A stretch of DNA of 24,282 nucleotides from an uncultured Prevotellaceae bacterium (GCA_946055125.1 CAMGFF010000001.1:1-24282), one strand, 5' to 3'; counted from the stretch's first letter, positions 9,003-16,799 are shown. Made by a program: numbers and translations. Notes: generated by a model not told the origin, from the letters alone.

Positions 9003-9902
9003 ATGACAATAAAGAAAATATTCAGCATTATCTTGCTGCTCGCCACTATCACGGCCACCGCAGTGGCATGCTCGGGCAGCAGCGACGATGGCGGCAAGAA
9101 GGACGACCCCACAGCCGGCGACCCCGTGAACACCTTCTTCAACGACGAGGTGCGACCGCCGGTGTCGCAGCAGTGCTTCGCCGGAGCCTACTACCGCAAG
9201 GTGGTGTCGAGCAACGACCTGTGGCTTGGAATCACCGGCACGGTGGTGCTTCCCACCATCGACTTCGACGCCGACCGCGCCAATCCCTCCAAGCCGGGGC
9301 AGTATCTCGACAATCCCTCGGTGTATCTTGGCGGCACAATGGGCGGCCAGGAGACCGACATAGGCCTCACCTGGGAGGTGGTGAAGGAGAATGGCGTGGT
9401 GAGCGCCGAGCGCAAGGCATTCCGCCCCTTCATGCGCCGCACGTCGCACGCCAGCGGACAAAGCGCCAACTACTCCAATGCGCCCGCCGAGGAACGCTAC
9501 TACTGGTATCCCGGCGATATTGTGACCATCAGCATTGAGGTGGCAGAGGAGGGGAAGGTGCACTTCACCGTTGACGGCGCCGGAAAGCGCTATGAGACCG
9601 ACTATGAGTGCGCCGGCTACAAGCCCGGCTACCGTGGCGTGTTTAAGCGAGTGAACGCCATCGACCAGGTGGCAAATGAGGGCAAGCCCGTGCAGGCCAC
9701 CAAGACGCGCGTGAATGGCGCGAAGTGGCAGGACAGCTACCTGCTGCGCCAATATGAGGGCAAGGTGGTGAAGTGCCCCCTCCACAAGGGACGTTTCACC
9801 GACATGCGTTGCCCCGAAACGAAATACTTCAACATCACTGCAACCGAAGCCGAGAGCGACCGCGGCGGCGAGACAATCACCATAAGCGGAGCCGGATTTT
9901 AG
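9003..9902 (+). CDS. Unrecognised lipoprotein, possibly lectin-like
   Basis: I do not recognise this 299-residue family. The N-terminus is a lipoprotein-type signal (TIKKIFSIILLLATITATA, C23) followed by SGSSDDGGKKDD, an acidic linker consistent with surface export. The body is rich in predicted beta strands and aromatics (DLWLGITGTVVLPTIDFD, PSVYLGGTMGGQETDIGLTW, RYYWYPGDIVTISIEV, VHFTVDGAG). This resembles a jelly-roll/concanavalin-like sandwich, so glycan binding is a fair guess, but no catalytic motif is visible. Cysteines occur at several mature positions. It is the first gene after the internal terminator and is followed after 17 bp by a GHL10-type gene, so the two are probably co-expressed. 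Confidence 0.7.
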   Translation: MTIKKIFSIILLLATITATAVACSGSSDDGGKKDDPTAGDPVNTFFNDEVRPPVSQQCFAGAYYRKVVSSNDLWLGITGTVVLPTIDFDADRANPSKPGQYLDNPSVYLGGTMGGQETDIGLTWEVVKENGVVSAERKAFRPFMRRTSHASGQSANYSNAPAEERYYWYPGDIVTISIEVAEEGKVHFTVDGAGKRYETDYECAGYKPGYRGVFKRVNAIDQVANEGKPVQATKTRVNGAKWQDSYLLRQYEGKVVKCPLHKGRFTDMRCPETKYFNITATEAESDRGGETITISGAGF

Positions 9903-9919
9903 AAATTTTTCAAGAAAAG

Positions 9920-11065
9920 ATGAAGAAATTAGGACTTTTTGTGTGGGCTGTCGGCGTGGCAGCCATGGGGCTGCTGTCGTGCAGCTGCTCAAGCGATAAC
10001 GAAGAGAATGGCACTCCTCCGCCCGACCCTGTGGAGACGACTCTGCCCTTTGCCGGCACTTGGGTGACCAATGTGGCGAGCGACGCGCTCAACTCGCGCG
10101 AGGAGATAGCAAAGGTGGTAGAAACGTGCTCGCAGAGCCGCATCAACAACATCTTCGTGGTGGTGTGGAACAATGGCCGCACCATTTATCCCAGCAAGAT
10201 AATGAACGACCTTATCGGCATTGAGATTGCCGAGAAGTTTGCCGGCCGCGACCCGCTCAAGGAGATGATTGAGGAGGCGCACAAGAAGAACATCAAGGTG
10301 CACGCCTGGATGGAATATGGCTTCGCGGCATCCAACAACCGCAACGGCGGTGAGATTATCGCCGCCAAGCCCGGCTGGAAGGCCCTTGATGCCGAGGGCA
10401 AGCTGCTCACCAAGAATGGCTTTGAGTGGATGAATGCCATGATGCCCGAGGTGCAGGACTTCATGATTTCGCTCGCCGTGGAGATAGCCTCCAACTACGA
10501 CGTGGATGGCATTCAGGGCGACGACCGCCTGCCAGCAATGCCCACCACCGGCGGTTATGATGCCTACACCCGCAAGCTCTATGCCGACGAGCACAATGGG
10601 GCCGAGCCTCCTGCCGACTACAAGAACTCCGAGTGGGTCGACTGGCGTGCCGCGAAGCTCACCGAGTTTATGGGACGCTTCTACAAGGCAGTGAAGGCAG
10701 TGAAGCCGGGCATCACGGTGTCGAATGCTCCGAGCATTCACCCCTGGGCCAAGACGGAGTATCTCCAGGACTGGCCGTCGTGGCTCGAGAAGGGCTACAC
10801 CGACATGGTGATACCGCAGGTGTATCGCTACGACATCGATGCCTACAATTCCACCCTTGAGCAGCAGCTCAAGTATCTGCAGGCCAAGGACCGAAGCAAG
10901 TTCTATCCCGGAATGTTGATACAGAATGGCACCTATAATCCCACTGAGGATTTCCTCAATAAGATGATAGAGACCAACCGCCGCAATGGCATAGTGGGAG
11001 AGTCGTTCTGGTTCTATGAGGGAGTGAAAAAGTTCCCGGAGTTTTTCAACAGCTACCACAAGTAG
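9920..11065 (+). CDS. GHL10-type glycoside-hydrolase-like lipoprotein
   Basis: This 381-residue TIM-barrel protein belongs to the GHL10 group (PF02638, formerly DUF187, which includes E. coli YddW/DigH). The start at 9920 gives a clean lipoprotein signal (MKKLGLFVWAVGVAAMGLLS, C21, then SCSSDNEEN). The upstream in-frame ATG at 9773 lies inside the previous gene and is rejected. Barrel landmarks are GTWVTNV (46-52), NNIFVVVWNNG (76-86), KVHAWMEYGF (126-135), YDVDGIQGDDRLP (193-205, probable catalytic acidic pair D201/D202) and TDMVIPQVYRYD (294-305). Relatives act on glycans; DigH cleaves denuded peptidoglycan strands. It starts 17 bp after the previous gene. The exact substrate is unknown. 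Confidence 0.85.
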   Translation: MKKLGLFVWAVGVAAMGLLSCSCSSDNEENGTPPPDPVETTLPFAGTWVTNVASDALNSREEIAKVVETCSQSRINNIFVVVWNNGRTIYPSKIMNDLIGIEIAEKFAGRDPLKEMIEEAHKKNIKVHAWMEYGFAASNNRNGGEIIAAKPGWKALDAEGKLLTKNGFEWMNAMMPEVQDFMISLAVEIASNYDVDGIQGDDRLPAMPTTGGYDAYTRKLYADEHNGAEPPADYKNSEWVDWRAAKLTEFMGRFYKAVKAVKPGITVSNAPSIHPWAKTEYLQDWPSWLEKGYTDMVIPQVYRYDIDAYNSTLEQQLKYLQAKDRSKFYPGMLIQNGTYNPTEDFLNKMIETNRRNGIVGESFWFYEGVKKFPEFFNSYHK

Positions 11066-11127
11066 CGTTCAGCGTTTATAGTTTATAGTTTATCATTGTG
11101 GCTCATAGCCCAAAAAATTGATTATCA

Positions 11128-12465
11128 ATGAAAAAGATTATTTTAGCAGCAATAGCACTGGTGGCGTGCTTTGCGGCAGCTCACGCTGCCCCAAGGAAAG
11201 CCGCCGGCGTGCAGGAGAGACCGAAACTTATGTGGTTCGACCTCTCGGCCAACTGGGCGCGTTTCAGCAGCGCCGACTCAATAGAATATTATGTGGAAAA
11301 GTGCCGCGAGGCGGGCTTCAATCACCTCATTGTCGACGTGAAGGGCACGGCAAGCGAAGTGGCTTATCCCAGCGAGGTGGCTCCGCGCCTCACCTCGTGG
11401 AAGGGCGTTACGCGCCCCGATGGCTACGACTTCTTGCAGCTCTTCATCGATGCGGCCCACCGCCGCGGCATGAAGGTGCTTGCGTCGTTCAACGTGTTCT
11501 GCGAGGGACACGGCTTGTTTAAGAAAGGCATCACCTACAACGTGCACAGCGACTGGCAGTCGATCAACTATGTGCCTGGCAAGGGACTTGTGCCAACCAC
11601 CGAGATTGAGGGCAAGGCCACTATGTTCACCAATCCCGCGCTGCCGGCAGTGCAGGAATATGAGCGCTCCATACTGGTGGAATGTGTCACTAAGTATGCT
11701 GTGGATGGCGTGATGCTCGACCGCACGCGCTACGACGGCCTGCAGAGCGACTTCAGCGACTTCTCCCGCAAGGCGTTTGAGAAATACATCGGCAAGAAGC
11801 TCGACCGCTTCCCCGAGGACGTGCTGGAGTGGGTGAAGAAGCCCGATGGCAGCTACACCCGCAAGGAGGGAAAGTGGTTCAAGCAGTGGATAGAGTGGCG
11901 TGCCGGCGTGATCTATGGCTTCTTCAAGGACACACGCAAGGCCCTGAAGAAAGTTCGCCCCGATGCCATCTTCGCGGCCTACACGGGAGCCTGGTATCCC
12001 TCCTACTATGAGGTGGGAGCCAACTGGGCAAGCAGCAGCTACGACCCCTGCAAGGACTTCGACTGGGCAACTCCACGCTACCGCAAATATGCCTACGGCG
12101 ACCTGCTCGACCTCTACACCAACGGCAACTACTACTGGAACGTGACACTGGAGGAATACCGCAAGTCGAGCGGAACCTACAAGAATGAGACCGACAGCGA
12201 GATCTCGCGCGGCGAGCACCTGTGTGTGGAAGGCGGCTGCAAATACACACGCCGCCTGCTGGGCAAGAAGAAATTCTGCGGCGGAATCTATGTGGAGGAC
12301 TACAAAAGCGACGTGAACCAGTTCAAGAAAGCCGTGAAGATGAACCTGCGCGAGAGCGACGGGCTGATGGTCTTCGACATCGTGCACATCATCAACCGAG
12401 GCTGGTGGCAGGCTCTCGCCGATGCGGTGCGCGAGGGTGAGGCCGAGATGACGCAAACCAAATAA
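11128..12465 (+). CDS. Second GHL10-like periplasmic glycoside-hydrolase-like protein
   Basis: This 445-residue TIM-barrel protein is related to, but clearly diverged from, the lipoprotein encoded at 9920. It has a classical signal peptide with an AHA-A cleavage site near residue 21 and no lipobox, so it is probably periplasmic. Landmarks are LMWFDLSANWARF (34-46), FNHLIVDVKGTASEV (64-78), GMKVLASFNVF (114-124) and the signature YAVDGVMLDRTRYDG (190-204, with D198 in the catalytic position) followed by SDFSDFSRKAFEKYIG. Automatic annotation often calls such proteins alpha-amylase family or family 10 glycosidase. A lipidated paralogue upstream and a soluble one here suggest sequential processing of one substrate at the surface and in the periplasm (inference). 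Confidence 0.83.
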   Translation: MKKIILAAIALVACFAAAHAAPRKAAGVQERPKLMWFDLSANWARFSSADSIEYYVEKCREAGFNHLIVDVKGTASEVAYPSEVAPRLTSWKGVTRPDGYDFLQLFIDAAHRRGMKVLASFNVFCEGHGLFKKGITYNVHSDWQSINYVPGKGLVPTTEIEGKATMFTNPALPAVQEYERSILVECVTKYAVDGVMLDRTRYDGLQSDFSDFSRKAFEKYIGKKLDRFPEDVLEWVKKPDGSYTRKEGKWFKQWIEWRAGVIYGFFKDTRKALKKVRPDAIFAAYTGAWYPSYYEVGANWASSSYDPCKDFDWATPRYRKYAYGDLLDLYTNGNYYWNVTLEEYRKSSGTYKNETDSEISRGEHLCVEGGCKYTRRLLGKKKFCGGIYVEDYKSDVNQFKKAVKMNLRESDGLMVFDIVHIINRGWWQALADAVREGEAEMTQTK

Positions 12466-12468
12466 CCC

Positions 12469-13896
12469 ATGCCGGCTGCGATGAAACCACTAAGAGCTTT
12501 TTCACTCGACGCGCTGCGCGGCTATGCCATCCTCACCATGGTACTCTCGGGGCAGATAGCCTCGGGGGTGCTGCCGGCGTGGATGTATCACGCGCAGGTG
12601 GGGCCGCGCTCGGGCGGCGCCTTCGACCCCTCGTGGGTGGGAATCACCTGGGTTGACCTGGTGTTCCCCTTCTTCCTCTTTGCCATGGGAGCCGCGTTCC
12701 CATTCTCGCTCGGCGGCAAGCTCGAGCGCGGGGTGAGCAAGTGGCGGCTGGTGTGGCAGAGCCTGATGCGCTGCCTGCGGCTGGCCTTCTTCGCCATCTT
12801 CATTCAGCACGCCTATCCCCACTCGCTCTCGCAGCCGCAGGACGTGCGCTCGTGGTGCCTGGCACTGGTGGGCTTCGCGCTGCTGCTGCCCATGTTCACG
12901 CGCATCAAGGCTGCGTGGCCGCAATGGGTGAAGTGGGCGATTGAGCTCGGCGGCTATGCGGCGGCGCTGGCGTTCCTCCTCACGGCAGACTATGCCGGCG
13001 ACCGCACCTTCGGCCTCGGCTACAGCAACATCATCATTCTGGTGCTTGCCAACATGGCCTTCTTTGGCTCGGTGGCCTACATAGCCACCTGGCGGCGACC
13101 GCTGGCACGACTGGCCCTGCTGCCCTTTGTGATGGCCATATTGCTGGGCAGCAGCACCGAGGGCTCGTGGCAAGCATGGCTCATGCAGGCCTCGCCCGCG
13201 CCATGGCTCTACCGCTTCCTGTTCCTGAAGTACCTCTTCATTGTGCTTCCCGGTACCATTGCCGGCGAGTGGATGAAGAAGTGGCTGCTTGAGCGGCAGC
13301 AGCTCACTCCCGGTGCCGCCGCCACACCGGCGGGCATTGCCGCTGCCACCGCACTGCTGAGCCTTGCGCTCATTGTGTGCAACCTCTATGGCCTCTACAC
13401 GCGCGAGCTGGCGCTCAACCTCGCCCTCACAGCCGCCTTGCTCGCGGCGCTGTGGGTGGTGGTGCGCCGTGTGAGCGGCTCCGAGCACACCTACTGGCTC
13501 CGCCTGCTCAAGGCCGGCGCCTACCTGCTCATGCTGGGACTATTCTTTGAGGCATTTGAGGGCGGAATACGCAAAGACCCATCGACATTCAGCTACTACT
13601 TCGTGACATCGGGGCTGGCGTGCTTCGCGCTGATTGCCCTGAGCGTGGTGTGCGACATCTACCGCACCTGCGGCTGGACCCGCGTGCTCGAAATGCCCGG
13701 GCAGAACCCCATGGTGGCCTATGTGGCGCCGCAGCTACTGGTGCTGCCGCTCATCAACCTTGCCGGACTTGGTCCATGGCTCAACAGCCTGTGCGACACC
13801 CCCTTTGAGGGGCTCATGCGCGGCGTGATAGTCACCGCCCTTGCCATGGCCGTAGCCTCGCTCTTCACCGCCCGCCGCTGGATGTGGCGCACATAG
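12469..13896 (+). CDS. DUF5009 polytopic membrane protein (NagX/HGSNAT-like)
   Basis: This 475-residue integral membrane protein has about 12-14 hydrophobic segments. The N-terminus carries the family hallmark FSLDALRGYAILTMVLSG, then LPAWMYHAQVGP (His41) and GITWVDLVFPFFLFAMGAAF. This matches DUF5009 (PF16401), related to NagX of amino-sugar loci and to heparan-alpha-glucosaminide N-acetyltransferase. Relatives are proposed either to move sugars across the inner membrane or to transfer acyl groups to sugars; the sequence does not decide. It begins 3 bp after the stop of the preceding hydrolase gene, so the two are almost certainly translated from one mRNA. Start may be ATG 12469 or ATG 12481 (MKPLRAF). 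It is the last gene of the + strand block. Confidence 0.88.
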   Translation: MPAAMKPLRAFSLDALRGYAILTMVLSGQIASGVLPAWMYHAQVGPRSGGAFDPSWVGITWVDLVFPFFLFAMGAAFPFSLGGKLERGVSKWRLVWQSLMRCLRLAFFAIFIQHAYPHSLSQPQDVRSWCLALVGFALLLPMFTRIKAAWPQWVKWAIELGGYAAALAFLLTADYAGDRTFGLGYSNIIILVLANMAFFGSVAYIATWRRPLARLALLPFVMAILLGSSTEGSWQAWLMQASPAPWLYRFLFLKYLFIVLPGTIAGEWMKKWLLERQQLTPGAAATPAGIAAATALLSLALIVCNLYGLYTRELALNLALTAALLAALWVVVRRVSGSEHTYWLRLLKAGAYLLMLGLFFEAFEGGIRKDPSTFSYYFVTSGLACFALIALSVVCDIYRTCGWTRVLEMPGQNPMVAYVAPQLLVLPLINLAGLGPWLNSLCDTPFEGLMRGVIVTALAMAVASLFTARRWMWRT

Positions 13897-13935
13897 CCCG
13901 GCACCCCATTCAGTAGTGGATTTGGTGGAAGGATG

Positions 13936-13972
13936 AAAAAAATAGGAGAGGATTTGTGAACAAATCCTCTCC
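13936..13972 (-). terminator. Terminator of tRNA-Leu
   Basis: A perfect 12-bp stem, ggagaggatttg (13945-13956) with caaatcctctcc (13961-13972), closes a 4-nt loop. On the - strand it is followed by TATTTTTTC (13944-13936), so it is an intrinsic terminator starting 10 nt after the tRNA 3' end. On the + strand the run is only TTG, so termination of the DUF5009 transcript there would be weaker. Confidence 0.85.
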
Positions 13973-13981
13973 TTGTGTGTG

Positions 13982-14064
13982 TGCCCGAGATCGGAGTCGA
14001 ACCGATACGGATGTTACTCCACTGGTACCTGAAACCAGCGCGTCTGCCATTTCGCCACCCGGGC
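13982..14064 (-). tRNA. tRNA-Leu (CAG)
   Basis: The 83-nt cloverleaf reads from 14064 to 13982. The acceptor is GCCCGGG/CTCGGGC, with one G-T pair and discriminator A. The anticodon arm is CTGGT-TTCAGGT-ACCAG, giving anticodon CAG. There is a long class-II variable arm, as expected for leucine, and the T arm contains GGTTCGACTCC. The 3' CCA is not encoded (CAC follows). The gene stands alone with its own promoter and terminator. Confidence 0.95.
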
Positions 14065-14103
14065 ATCGTGGTGTGAAATGCCACCTTTCGGTGGATTACG
14101 GGT

Positions 14104-14136
14104 GCAAAGGTAGGAAAAATTTTTGAGATACACCAA
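14104..14136 (-). promoter_or_regulatory. Promoter of tRNA-Leu
   Basis: On the - strand, TTGG (14136-14133) and TACCTTTGC (14112-14104) are spaced by 20 bp, matching the -33/-7 consensus. The tRNA 5' end is about 40 nt downstream. The short leader contains a hairpin ccacc-GAAA-ggtgg (14094-14081). Confidence 0.7.
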
Positions 14137-14180
14137 GTTTTTTGGTGATTTTTTCAGAAAAATTTTTCGAGTGTGGGCGG

Positions 14181-15248
14181 TCAGGGGTGGAGCTTCACGA
14201 GCGTTGCGCCGAAGCCGTACTCGCGGAAGCTGGCATCCTGAGCCTCACAGCGTGGGTACTTGCGGCGCAGCTCGTCGAGCAGCGCCTTGCGGAGCACTCC
14301 CTCGCCCTTGCCGTGGATAAAGACCACTTTTGCGCCGGGGCGGCGCAGGTTCTCGCGCATCACCTCGTGGAACTTGTCCAGCTGGAGCTGGAGCATGTCG
14401 GCGTTGCTCATTCCGGCTGTGGTGTCGACAAGCTCGGTGATGTGGAGGTCGCACTCAATGATTTCGCCCTTTGTCTTGGCGTGCTTCTCCACGGGGCGGC
14501 GCGAGGGGCGGTCGGCGGCGCGTTTCTGCTGCATGGCACGCTCAAGGTCGCCGCTGTCGATAACGAGTTGCTTGGCTGGGCGGTCGTTTCGCACCACGTC
14601 GAGGGCGATAACCGGGGAGTCGAAGTACTCGCAATCGTGGAAACAGTGTATCTTGTAGAATTTGGTGGTGTCGAGGCGGTGCTCCACGAGGGCTGGGTTC
14701 TTGAGCTTGAAGTCCTTGCCGTGCTTGAAGGCGATGTATTGCACAGCCACACGCGACATCTCGGGGAGGTCGCTGTGGTGGAACTCCTCGAGCTGCACCT
14801 GGATGTTAGGCTCCACGATGCCGTGGAAGCGGGTGCGCCACGAGCCCGAGTCGTTGTCGCCGCGTGTCATGTAGGCCACATAGAGGTAGTAGTTGCTGTC
14901 GTTCACGAGGTAGGCGTCGAAGCTGGTGGTGTTGAGGTGGCGCAGCTCGCGGGGCTCGAAAGCGAGCACCACATTGAGGGTGTCGCCCTCCTCGGTTTCC
15001 ACAAGGGGCAGCTCGGTGGGCTGAGGCGCGGCTGGCTTTTTCTCCTCCTTGCTCGGGGCAGGGGCGATGGGGCGGTCGTAGGCAGTGGCTTTGGGCTTAG
15101 AGGCATCGACCACCACACACTCGCGCAGGAGCACGGGCTGCTCGAAACCGTCGGCATCTTCCACGTAGGCCACGTTTCCCTCGATTCGAGAAACACGTCC
15201 GCCTCCTGTGGCGTTCAGGAAGCGGACAATATCATTGACTTTAACCAT
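14181..15248 (-). CDS. DUF2027 and Smr-domain protein
   Basis: This 355-residue protein has no signal peptide, so it is cytoplasmic. The N-terminal about 50 residues (MVKVNDIVRFLNATGGGRVS...) form a small KOW/SH3-like module, followed by a Pro/Lys/Ala linker (about 50-80). The central region (about 85-215) matches DUF2027. The C-terminal Smr domain (about 263-355) shows CDLHI (D267, H269), then VVFIHGKGEGVLRKAL and YGFGATLVKLH. These are the motifs of the nicking or RNA-cleaving domain also found at the end of MutS2. This layout is standard for Bacteroidetes. It lies 18 bp downstream of pfkA on the same strand and is probably co-transcribed with it. The cellular role is not established; nucleic-acid cleavage is the family expectation. 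Confidence 0.9.
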   Translation of the reverse strand: MVKVNDIVRFLNATGGGRVSRIEGNVAYVEDADGFEQPVLLRECVVVDASKPKATAYDRPIAPAPSKEEKKPAAPQPTELPLVETEEGDTLNVVLAFEPRELRHLNTTSFDAYLVNDSNYYLYVAYMTRGDNDSGSWRTRFHGIVEPNIQVQLEEFHHSDLPEMSRVAVQYIAFKHGKDFKLKNPALVEHRLDTTKFYKIHCFHDCEYFDSPVIALDVVRNDRPAKQLVIDSGDLERAMQQKRAADRPSRRPVEKHAKTKGEIIECDLHITELVDTTAGMSNADMLQLQLDKFHEVMRENLRRPGAKVVFIHGKGEGVLRKALLDELRRKYPRCEAQDASFREYGFGATLVKLHP

Positions 15249-15266
15249 TATCTTCTTCTATTGAGA

Positions 15267-16247
15267 TTAGATTGAGAGGCGGCGCAGTGTGTTGAGCAGC
15301 TCGCGGTTGATGGGCTTGTCGTTCTTGATGGCCTTGGAGAAAGGCACATACACGATTTCGTCGTTGCGGATACCGATCATCACATTGCGCTGGTCCTCGA
15401 GGAGGGCATCGACGGCAGCGGCGCCCATGCGCGAGGCGAGGATGCGGTCGGTGGCAGTGGGCGAGCCGCCGCGCTGCAGGTGACCGAGGATGGTGACGCG
15501 CACGTCGTATTGCGGGTACTCATTCTTCACGCGCTCGGCCAGTGTCATGGCTCCGCCGGTGACAGGGCTTTCGGCCACAAGCACGATTGAGGAGTTCTTG
15601 CTCTTGCGGAAGCCATTCTGGATGAGCTCGGCAAGCTGGTCGACCTCGGTTGAGATTTCGGGAATGATAGCGGCCTCGGCTCCGGTGGCGATAGCACCAT
15701 TGAGGGCGAGGAAGCCGGCGTCGCGTCCCATCACCTCGATGAAAAAGAGGCGCTCGTGAGAGGTGGCGGTGTCGCGTATCTTATCCACGCACTCCATGAT
15801 GGTGTTGAGCGCGGTGTCGTAGCCGATGGTCTTGTCGGTGCCGAAGAGGTCGTTGTCGATAGTGCCGGGAAGTCCCACGATGGGGAAATTGTACTCGGAG
15901 GCAAAGATGCGGGCACCGGTGAGAGAGCCGTCGCCGCCAATTACCACAAGGGCGTCGATACCCTCTTTCTTGAGTGTCTCATAGGCCAGCTGGCGGCCTT
16001 CGGGAGTCTGAAACTCCTTGCAGCGGGCGGTCTTGAGGATGGTGCCACCCATTTGGATGATATTCGACACGTTCTGAGTCTTGAACTCCACGATTTCGCC
16101 GGTGACGAGGCCGCGGTATCCGCGATAGATACCCTTCACCTTAAAGCCGCCGAAGATAGCCGAGCGGGTGACCGCGCGAATGGCGGCGTTCATTCCAGGG
16201 GCGTCGCCTCCCGACGTGAGAATACCAATGCAATTAATTCCTGCCAT
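15267..16247 (-). CDS. pfkA: ATP-dependent 6-phosphofructokinase
   Basis: This 326-residue protein phosphorylates fructose 6-phosphate to fructose 1,6-bisphosphate, the committed glycolytic step, in the cytoplasm. The motifs are complete: ILTSGGDAPGMNAAIR (9-24), GGDGS (104-108), PGTIDNDL (127-134) with catalytic aspartates, MGRDAG (173-178) and GHLQRGGSPT (255-264). Glycine in GGDGS and PGTIDND, instead of the Asp and Lys of pyrophosphate enzymes, indicates the ATP-dependent type. Length and both ends are normal. A promoter core lies about 55-65 bp upstream. The Smr gene follows after 18 bp. Confidence 0.97.
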   Translation of the reverse strand: MAGINCIGILTSGGDAPGMNAAIRAVTRSAIFGGFKVKGIYRGYRGLVTGEIVEFKTQNVSNIIQMGGTILKTARCKEFQTPEGRQLAYETLKKEGIDALVVIGGDGSLTGARIFASEYNFPIVGLPGTIDNDLFGTDKTIGYDTALNTIMECVDKIRDTATSHERLFFIEVMGRDAGFLALNGAIATGAEAAIIPEISTEVDQLAELIQNGFRKSKNSSIVLVAESPVTGGAMTLAERVKNEYPQYDVRVTILGHLQRGGSPTATDRILASRMGAAAVDALLEDQRNVMIGIRNDEIVYVPFSKAIKNDKPINRELLNTLRRLSI

Positions 16248-16304
16248 AACTTGTGTGTGATTAAGTAAGTGTTAGTATGTGTGAAATTATTTTGTTTCAA
16301 TATT

Positions 16305-16313
16305 GCAAAGGTA
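16305..16313 (-). promoter_or_regulatory. Promoter core of pfkA
   Basis: The - strand reads TACCTTTGC from 16313 to 16305, a full match to the TAnnTTTGC element and identical to the tRNA-Leu core. It lies about 58 bp before the pfkA ATG. I see no good TTTG at the -33 position. Confidence 0.6.
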
Positions 16314-16511
16314 AACAAAATTCCTCGTATTATGGCGACTTGCCGCAAAGAAAAATGCAATAAAAATTTAGTGGGTGCCCGAAGAGGGTGCCGGGTGGTG
16401 AAATCAGGTGGAAAAGAGAGCAAGAAAGAGGAGCAAGGGCATTGGGCGTGCCAATTCCTTAAAAAATATCAAAAAACGTAGAGATATAATACATATTTAA
16501 TGCAAAAGAAG

Positions 16512-16670
16512 TATCTTTGCAGCAAATAGGCGGCATCTCGGCAAAACCGCTCAAGCAAACTTGGCGATTCTGCGCTCGATTTGCTCTATCTTTGCAGAAA
16601 ATAGGCGGCATCTCGGCAAAACCGCTCAAGCAAACTTGGCGATTCTGCGCTCGATTTGCTCTATCTTTGC
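16512..16670 (+). promoter_or_regulatory. Three tandem promoter cores for the TPR lipoprotein gene
   Basis: TATCTTTGC occurs at 16512-16520, 16587-16595 and 16662-16670, exactly 75 bp apart, all pointing to the gene at 16800. The second and third cores have CTTGG upstream (16560-16564 and 16635-16639), but with a 22-23 bp spacer, longer than the usual 19-21, so the -33 elements are weak. Transcripts would have leaders of about 125 to 275 nt. Confidence 0.6.
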
Positions 16671-16690
16671 AGAAAATAGGCGGCATCTCG
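16512..16690 (+). repeat. 75-bp tandem repeat, 2.4 copies, each starting with a promoter core
   Basis: Two full 75-bp units (16512-16586 and 16587-16661) differ at one base, and a third partial unit (16662-16690) matches the second for 29 bp. Each begins with TATCTTTGCAG, a perfect -7 element. Within each full unit, cgc-t-caag/caaa/cttggcg can fold into a 7-bp bulged hairpin (for example 16548-16566). The rest of the 552-bp gap between pfkA and the TPR gene (16248-16511 and 16691-16799) holds only the pfkA promoter and AT-rich sequence. Confidence 0.85.
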
Positions 16691-16799
16691 TGGTAAACAA
16701 GTGGCACGCCTTGATTGTTTTGCTTTAAGATGACTGCAAATAGCAGTGTGTGTTAAGAATGTAAACAACTAAATAAAACTCTTATATTAAACGTTTATT

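Noticed and set aside
9773..9919. N-terminal extension of the GHL10 lipoprotein gene
   Set aside because: It overlaps the preceding lipoprotein gene, its residues are shadow-like, and it would bury the signal peptide that starts at 9920.
14113..14147. Hairpin caccaa-ttggtg with a T run on the + strand, as a terminator
   Set aside because: No + strand gene ends here; the stem is only 6 bp, and part of it overlaps the -33 region of the tRNA promoter. For the - strand Smr gene the T run is on the wrong side.
16512..16690. CRISPR-like array
   Set aside because: The units are directly adjacent 75-bp copies with no unique spacers and no cas genes nearby.
16459..16707. 82-residue - strand reading frame with a perfect internal 25-residue repeat
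   Set aside because: The repeat period of 75 bp is a multiple of three, so any open frame across it repeats. The frame is antisense to the promoter cores and shows no protein family or own promoter.
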